Shown piece by piece: positions 61,485 through 64,000 of a DNA stretch of 64,000 nt. The position numbers and the translations under genes were made by a program. The notes beneath the pieces were generated by a model. It made no database searches and had not been told where the DNA came from. It saw nothing but the letters and a program-made list of their open reading frames with translations. The DNA lies in the NCBI GenBank assembly GCA_900315975.1, contig ONBA01000015.1, positions 45,285 through 109,284 on the forward strand, given 5' to 3'. How positions within the stretch are numbered: position 1 is the first letter of the stretch; the number at the start of each line of letters is the position of its first letter. The DNA comes from an uncultured Ruminococcus sp. (GTDB lineage Bacteria > Bacillota_A > Clostridia > Oscillospirales > Ruminococcaceae).

Positions 61485-62867
61485 TCAGAACGGCAGATCT
61501 CCGCCGCCCTTGCCTGTCATTTTGTCAAAATTCATGCCGGCAAGCTGTTTACGAGCCTTACGAAGGTTCATCTTGCTGTTTTTGCCTGTGAACTGCTTCA
61601 TCATCTTCTGCATCTGCTCAAACTGCTTCAGCAGGCGGTTTACGTCCTCTACCCTTGTACCCGAACCCGCTGCGATACGCTTTTTGCGTGAAGGATTTAT
61701 GATAGAGGGTTTGGCTCTTTCTGCCTTGGTCATTGATGTGATTATCGCCTCGATGCGTCCGAGCTGACTGTCATCGATATCTGCGTCTTTTATCTTATCC
61801 GATACACCAGGAAGCATACCGATGATAGATTTCATTGAACCCATGCGCTTTATCTGCTTCATCTGGTCAAGGAGATCGTCCATATCGAAGGTATTCTCCT
61901 TGAATTTCTTGGTGAGCTTTTCAGCGTCCTGCTTGGTCATGACGTTCTCCGCCTTCTCGATGAGGGTGAGAACATCTCCCATGCCGAGGATACGTGAAGC
62001 CATGCGCTCGGGATGGAACTGCTCGAAATCGTCGAGCTTTTCGCCCATACCTACATACTTGATCGGCTTACCTGTAACGGCGAGAACTGAAAGTGCAGCA
62101 CCGCCTCTTGTATCTGAATCAAGCTTTGACATGAGCACGCTTGTTATACCTACTGCTTCGTCAAAAGCCTTGGCAACATTTACTGCGTCCTGACCTGTCA
62201 TAGCATCTACAACGAGCATTATCTCATCAGGAGTTGTGAGTTCCTTTATCTTTTTCAGCTCGTCCATTAGTGCCTCGTCAACGTGAAGACGTCCGGCAGT
62301 ATCTATAATGAGAACATCGTGGCCGTAGTCCTTAGCGTGTGCGAGAGCCTGTTTTGCGATTATAACAGGGTCTACCTGACCCATCTCAAATACCTTTACG
62401 TCGGCCTTCTTACCAACTACCTGAAGCTGGTTTATAGCGGCAGGACGGTAAATATCACAGGCTGCGAGGAGCGGACGGTGTCCTTCCTTTTTAAGCATCT
62501 TTGCAAGCTTTGCAGCGTGAGTTGTCTTACCTGAACCCTGAAGTCCGCACATCATAATGACCGTGGGTGGTTTTGATGCGAAATTTATTCTTGAATTGCT
62601 GTTGCCCATCAGGGAAACAAGCTCTTCATCAACTATCTTTATTACCTGTTGCGCAGGAGTAAGGCTTGCAAGTACTTCCTCGCCTACGGCTCTTTCTGAT
62701 ACTTTCTTGACGAAGTCCTTTACTACCTTGTAGCTTACGTCAGCCTCAAGCAGCGCCAGCTTTACCTCGCGCATTGCCTCGTTGACGTCACTCTCTGTAA
62801 GCTTTCCCCTCGATTTGAGCTTCTTGAATACATTATTCAGTTTTTCGGAAAGTCCTTCAAATGCCAT
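61485..62867 (-). CDS. ffh: Signal recognition particle protein Ffh
   Basis: SRP54 GTPase (460 aa) that binds the SRP RNA and signal sequences. N-domain, G-domain with GLQGSGKTTHAAKLA (P-loop), DTAGRLHVDEALMDEL and SKLDSDTRGGA, and a C-terminal M-domain with many Met and SGTRVEDVNRLLKQFEQMQ. Upstream ylxM and downstream rpsP support it. Confidence 0.97.
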   Translation of the reverse strand: MAFEGLSEKLNNVFKKLKSRGKLTESDVNEAMREVKLALLEADVSYKVVKDFVKKVSERAVGEEVLASLTPAQQVIKIVDEELVSLMGNSNSRINFASKPPTVIMMCGLQGSGKTTHAAKLAKMLKKEGHRPLLAACDIYRPAAINQLQVVGKKADVKVFEMGQVDPVIIAKQALAHAKDYGHDVLIIDTAGRLHVDEALMDELKKIKELTTPDEIMLVVDAMTGQDAVNVAKAFDEAVGITSVLMSKLDSDTRGGAALSVLAVTGKPIKYVGMGEKLDDFEQFHPERMASRILGMGDVLTLIEKAENVMTKQDAEKLTKKFKENTFDMDDLLDQMKQIKRMGSMKSIIGMLPGVSDKIKDADIDDSQLGRIEAIITSMTKAERAKPSIINPSRKKRIAAGSGTRVEDVNRLLKQFEQMQKMMKQFTGKNSKMNLRKARKQLAGMNFDKMTGKGGGDLPF

Positions 62868-62891
62868 CGGGGACAGCCTCCTAAATTATAT

Positions 62892-63227
62892 TTACAGCAG
62901 TCTTTTTCCATTTTCTGCCTGCATCAGTATTTCTTTTTTTATATCTTCACTCTCTATTGTTTCCGCCGCTGCTGCTATACTGTCAAAGCAGTTTCTCAGC
63001 CTTCCCAGCCTTTCCGCGAATCTGAGGTTTTCCTCATAATTCAGCAGTATATCCTCTGTACGCTTGATGAGGCTTCTTACTGCCTGACGGGTTATGCCAA
63101 GCGGCTGACCTATTTCGGCGAGGGAAAGGTCCTCGCAGTAATACTGCTCCATAACACTGCGCTGATGCTCTGTAAGCAAGTCACCGTAGCAGTCAAGCAA
63201 CATTACAAATTTAAGTTCCTTTGCCAT
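62892..63227 (-). CDS. ylxM: YlxM-like DNA-binding protein
   Basis: 111 aa with a sigma-70 region-4-like helix-turn-helix: LAEIGQPLGITRQAVRSLIKRTE (about residues 35-57). It modulates SRP function in related bacteria. First gene of the operon, immediately upstream of ffh. Confidence 0.9.
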   Translation of the reverse strand: MAKELKFVMLLDCYGDLLTEHQRSVMEQYYCEDLSLAEIGQPLGITRQAVRSLIKRTEDILLNYEENLRFAERLGRLRNCFDSIAAAAETIESEDIKKEILMQAENGKRLL

Positions 63228-63269
63228 ATGGAAACTCCTGTAGTGGTGTAATCTAAAATCACTTTACAC

Positions 63270-63298
63270 ATTATACACCATGTTCTCTCGTTTGTCAA
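63270..63298 (-). promoter_or_regulatory. Promoter of the ylxM-ffh operon
   Basis: Minus strand: TTGACA (63293-63298), 17 bp, TATAAT (63270-63275): perfect consensus. Confidence 0.88.
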
Positions 63299-63317
63299 GT
63301 ACTTTCTGAAAAAATAC

Positions 63318-63346
63318 TTGACATTTTTCTTCCGGCATTGTATAAT
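63318..63346 (+). promoter_or_regulatory. Promoter of the tRNA-Thr array
   Basis: TTGACA (63318-63323), 17 bp, TATAAT (63341-63346): perfect consensus, back-to-back with the ylxM promoter. It would transcribe the three broken copies and the real tRNA as one RNA. Confidence 0.88.
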
Positions 63347-63402
63347 AATAGTGTTATGCGGTCTGTCATCATATCTCCGCTCTCCACCCTAACCTTTATA
63401 AC

Positions 63403-63612
63403 GCTTGTGTAGCACAGCTCCCCGTGCAGCGAATTTGCTGAGCAAACGACCGCTGCCAGTGGCAGATGAATGGAGTTTGCGAAGGAAAGAAATATGGAGC
63501 AATGCGAGCGAAAGCGAAACAGTGCGACTTATTTCTGACCGACAATGCGTAGGTCTCGGACTGAAAATAAAGCGACAGTCGTGCAGCACCTTACAAATTC
63601 AAAAATTTAATA
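63403..63612 (+). pseudogene. Broken tRNA-Thr copy 0 with a ~100-bp internal insertion
   Basis: Starts GCTTGTGTAGCACAG like the real tRNA, keeps GTGCAGCGAATT, then ~100 unrelated bases (63437-63543). It resumes at AATGCGTAGGTC and ends with the shared tail TCGGACTGAAAATAAAGCG and onward. The tRNA T-arm and 3' acceptor strand are missing. Confidence 0.8.
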
Positions 63613-63613
63613 A

Positions 63614-63719
63614 TGCTTGTGTAGCACAGTTGGTAGTGCAGCGCATTCGTAATGCGCAGGTCTCGGACTGAAAATAAAGCGACAGCCGTGCAGCACCTTA
63701 CAAATTCAAAAATTTAATA
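63614..63719 (+). pseudogene. Broken tRNA-Thr copy 1 (5' half joined to a conserved tail)
   Basis: First ~48 bases match the tRNA (acceptor 5' strand, D arm, anticodon arm GCGCA-TTCGTAA-TGCGC, AGGTC). The anticodon stem differs from the real tRNA by a compensated pair. The T-arm and acceptor 3' strand are replaced by the 56-bp tail TCGGACTG … AATTTAAT. Confidence 0.88.
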
Positions 63720-63826
63720 TGCTTGTGTAGCACAGTTGGTAGTGCAGCTCATTCGTAATGAGCAGGTCTCGGACTGAAAATAAAGCGACAACCGTGCAGC
63801 ACCTTACAAAATTCAAAAATTTAATA
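63720..63826 (+). pseudogene. Broken tRNA-Thr copy 2
   Basis: Same layout as copy 1, 107 bp. Its anticodon stem (GCTCA / TGAGC) equals that of the real tRNA. The tail has CAACCG where copy 1 has CAGCCG. Confidence 0.88.
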
Positions 63827-63827
63827 T

Positions 63828-63903
63828 GCTTGTGTAGCACAGTTGGTAGTGCAGCTCATTCGTAATGAGCAGGTCGCAGGTTCGAGTCCCGTCACAAGCT
63901 CCA
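63828..63903 (+). tRNA. tRNA-Thr (anticodon CGU)
   Basis: Full cloverleaf: acceptor GCTTGTG / CACAAGC, D stem GCAC/GTGC with AGTTGGTA loop, anticodon stem GCTCA/TGAGC with loop TTCGTAA, T loop TTCGAGT, encoded CCA. It reads ACG. The T stem has an A-C mismatch at its third pair. Confidence 0.92.
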
Positions 63904-63908
63904 AGTTG

Positions 63909-63956
63909 AAAGCTACATTTTTGTTGCATAATGCATAAAATGTAGCTTTGTTTTTG
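63909..63956 (+). terminator. Terminator after tRNA-Thr
   Basis: 12-bp stem AAAGCTACATTT / AAATGTAGCTTT followed by GTTTTTG. Confidence 0.85.
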
Positions 63957-63970
63957 TCAACAATAAATAT

Positions 63971-64000
63971 GGCGTATGCAAATCAATGCATACGCCTTTT
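63971..64000 (+). terminator. Second terminator at the window end
   Basis: 10-bp stem GGCGTATGCA / TGCATACGCC, loop AATCAA, then TTTT at the last base. It could also end a gene that lies to the right on the other strand. Confidence 0.7.

Overview
The window looks like chromosome from a Gram-positive anaerobe of the Ruminococcus group (Bacillota, Clostridia, Oscillospiraceae). The reasons are strong AGGAGG ribosome sites, a T-box leader, a yabP-yabQ-divIC-yabR cluster in the Bacillus order, a ylxM-ffh-rpsP-khpA operon, a CarD-type regulator, a DeoD phosphorylase, and a secreted protein with a two-loop dockerin typical of cellulosome makers. The genus is inferred. No prophage, CRISPR array or rRNA was seen.

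Layout. 1-7.5 kb (-): start of secD, then an F-type ATP synthase operon (atpB-atpE-atpE-atpF-[atpH-atpA fusion]-atpG-flavin-binding protein-atpD-atpC). 7.8-15.6 kb (-): exopolysaccharide operon with an initiating sugar-phosphate transferase, ManC, Gmd and a reductase (probable GDP-D-rhamnose route), two GT4 glycosyltransferases and three small unknown genes. 15.8-21.2 kb (-): membrane sulfatase/phosphoglycerol-transferase-like protein, lipoprotein, rnr, secG. 21.4-23.0 kb (+): yabP, yabQ, divIC-like, yabR. 23.2-28.5 kb (-): murA, a double-cyclophilin lipoprotein, a degenerate membrane cyclophilin and a degenerate SipW-like membrane protein. 28.9-35.5 kb (+): glycogen phosphorylase, GH13 amylase, membrane glycerophosphodiesterase. 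35.6-39.3 kb (-): a T-box leader reads into an unknown gene, a REP-associated tyrosine transposase (RAYT) and thrS; carD follows upstream. 39.4-48.8 kb (-): two giant YfhO-type membrane proteins, a GT2-GtrA fusion, a Nudix hydrolase and DUF2461. 49.2-51.3 kb: small acidic lipoprotein and dockerin protein. 51.6-59.4 kb (+): flippase, deoD, carB, triple-repeat GGDEF protein. 59.5-63.2 kb (-): LysR regulator and the khpA-rpsP-ffh-ylxM operon. 63.3-64 kb (+): a promoter, three broken tRNA-Thr copies, one intact tRNA-Thr and terminators.

The most unusual content is a layer of small repeats. One is a perfect 19-bp palindrome family (GGACGRCCA-W-TGGYCGTCC) scattered between genes. Two copies lie in opposite orientation inside the RAYT reading frame. 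The second is a ~100-nt structured element whose conserved stems sit inside the loops of two unrelated intrinsic terminators; an 18-nt piece of it fills the loop of a third. The third is the tandem array of tRNA-Thr halves joined to a conserved ~56-bp tail. Protein oddities are the delta-alpha ATP synthase fusion, duplicated identical c subunits, and neighbouring cyclophilin-like and SipW-like proteins that have lost catalytic residues.

Coordinates of promoters and hairpins were read by eye. Promoter calls rest on -35/-10 hexamers with 17-18 bp spacing.
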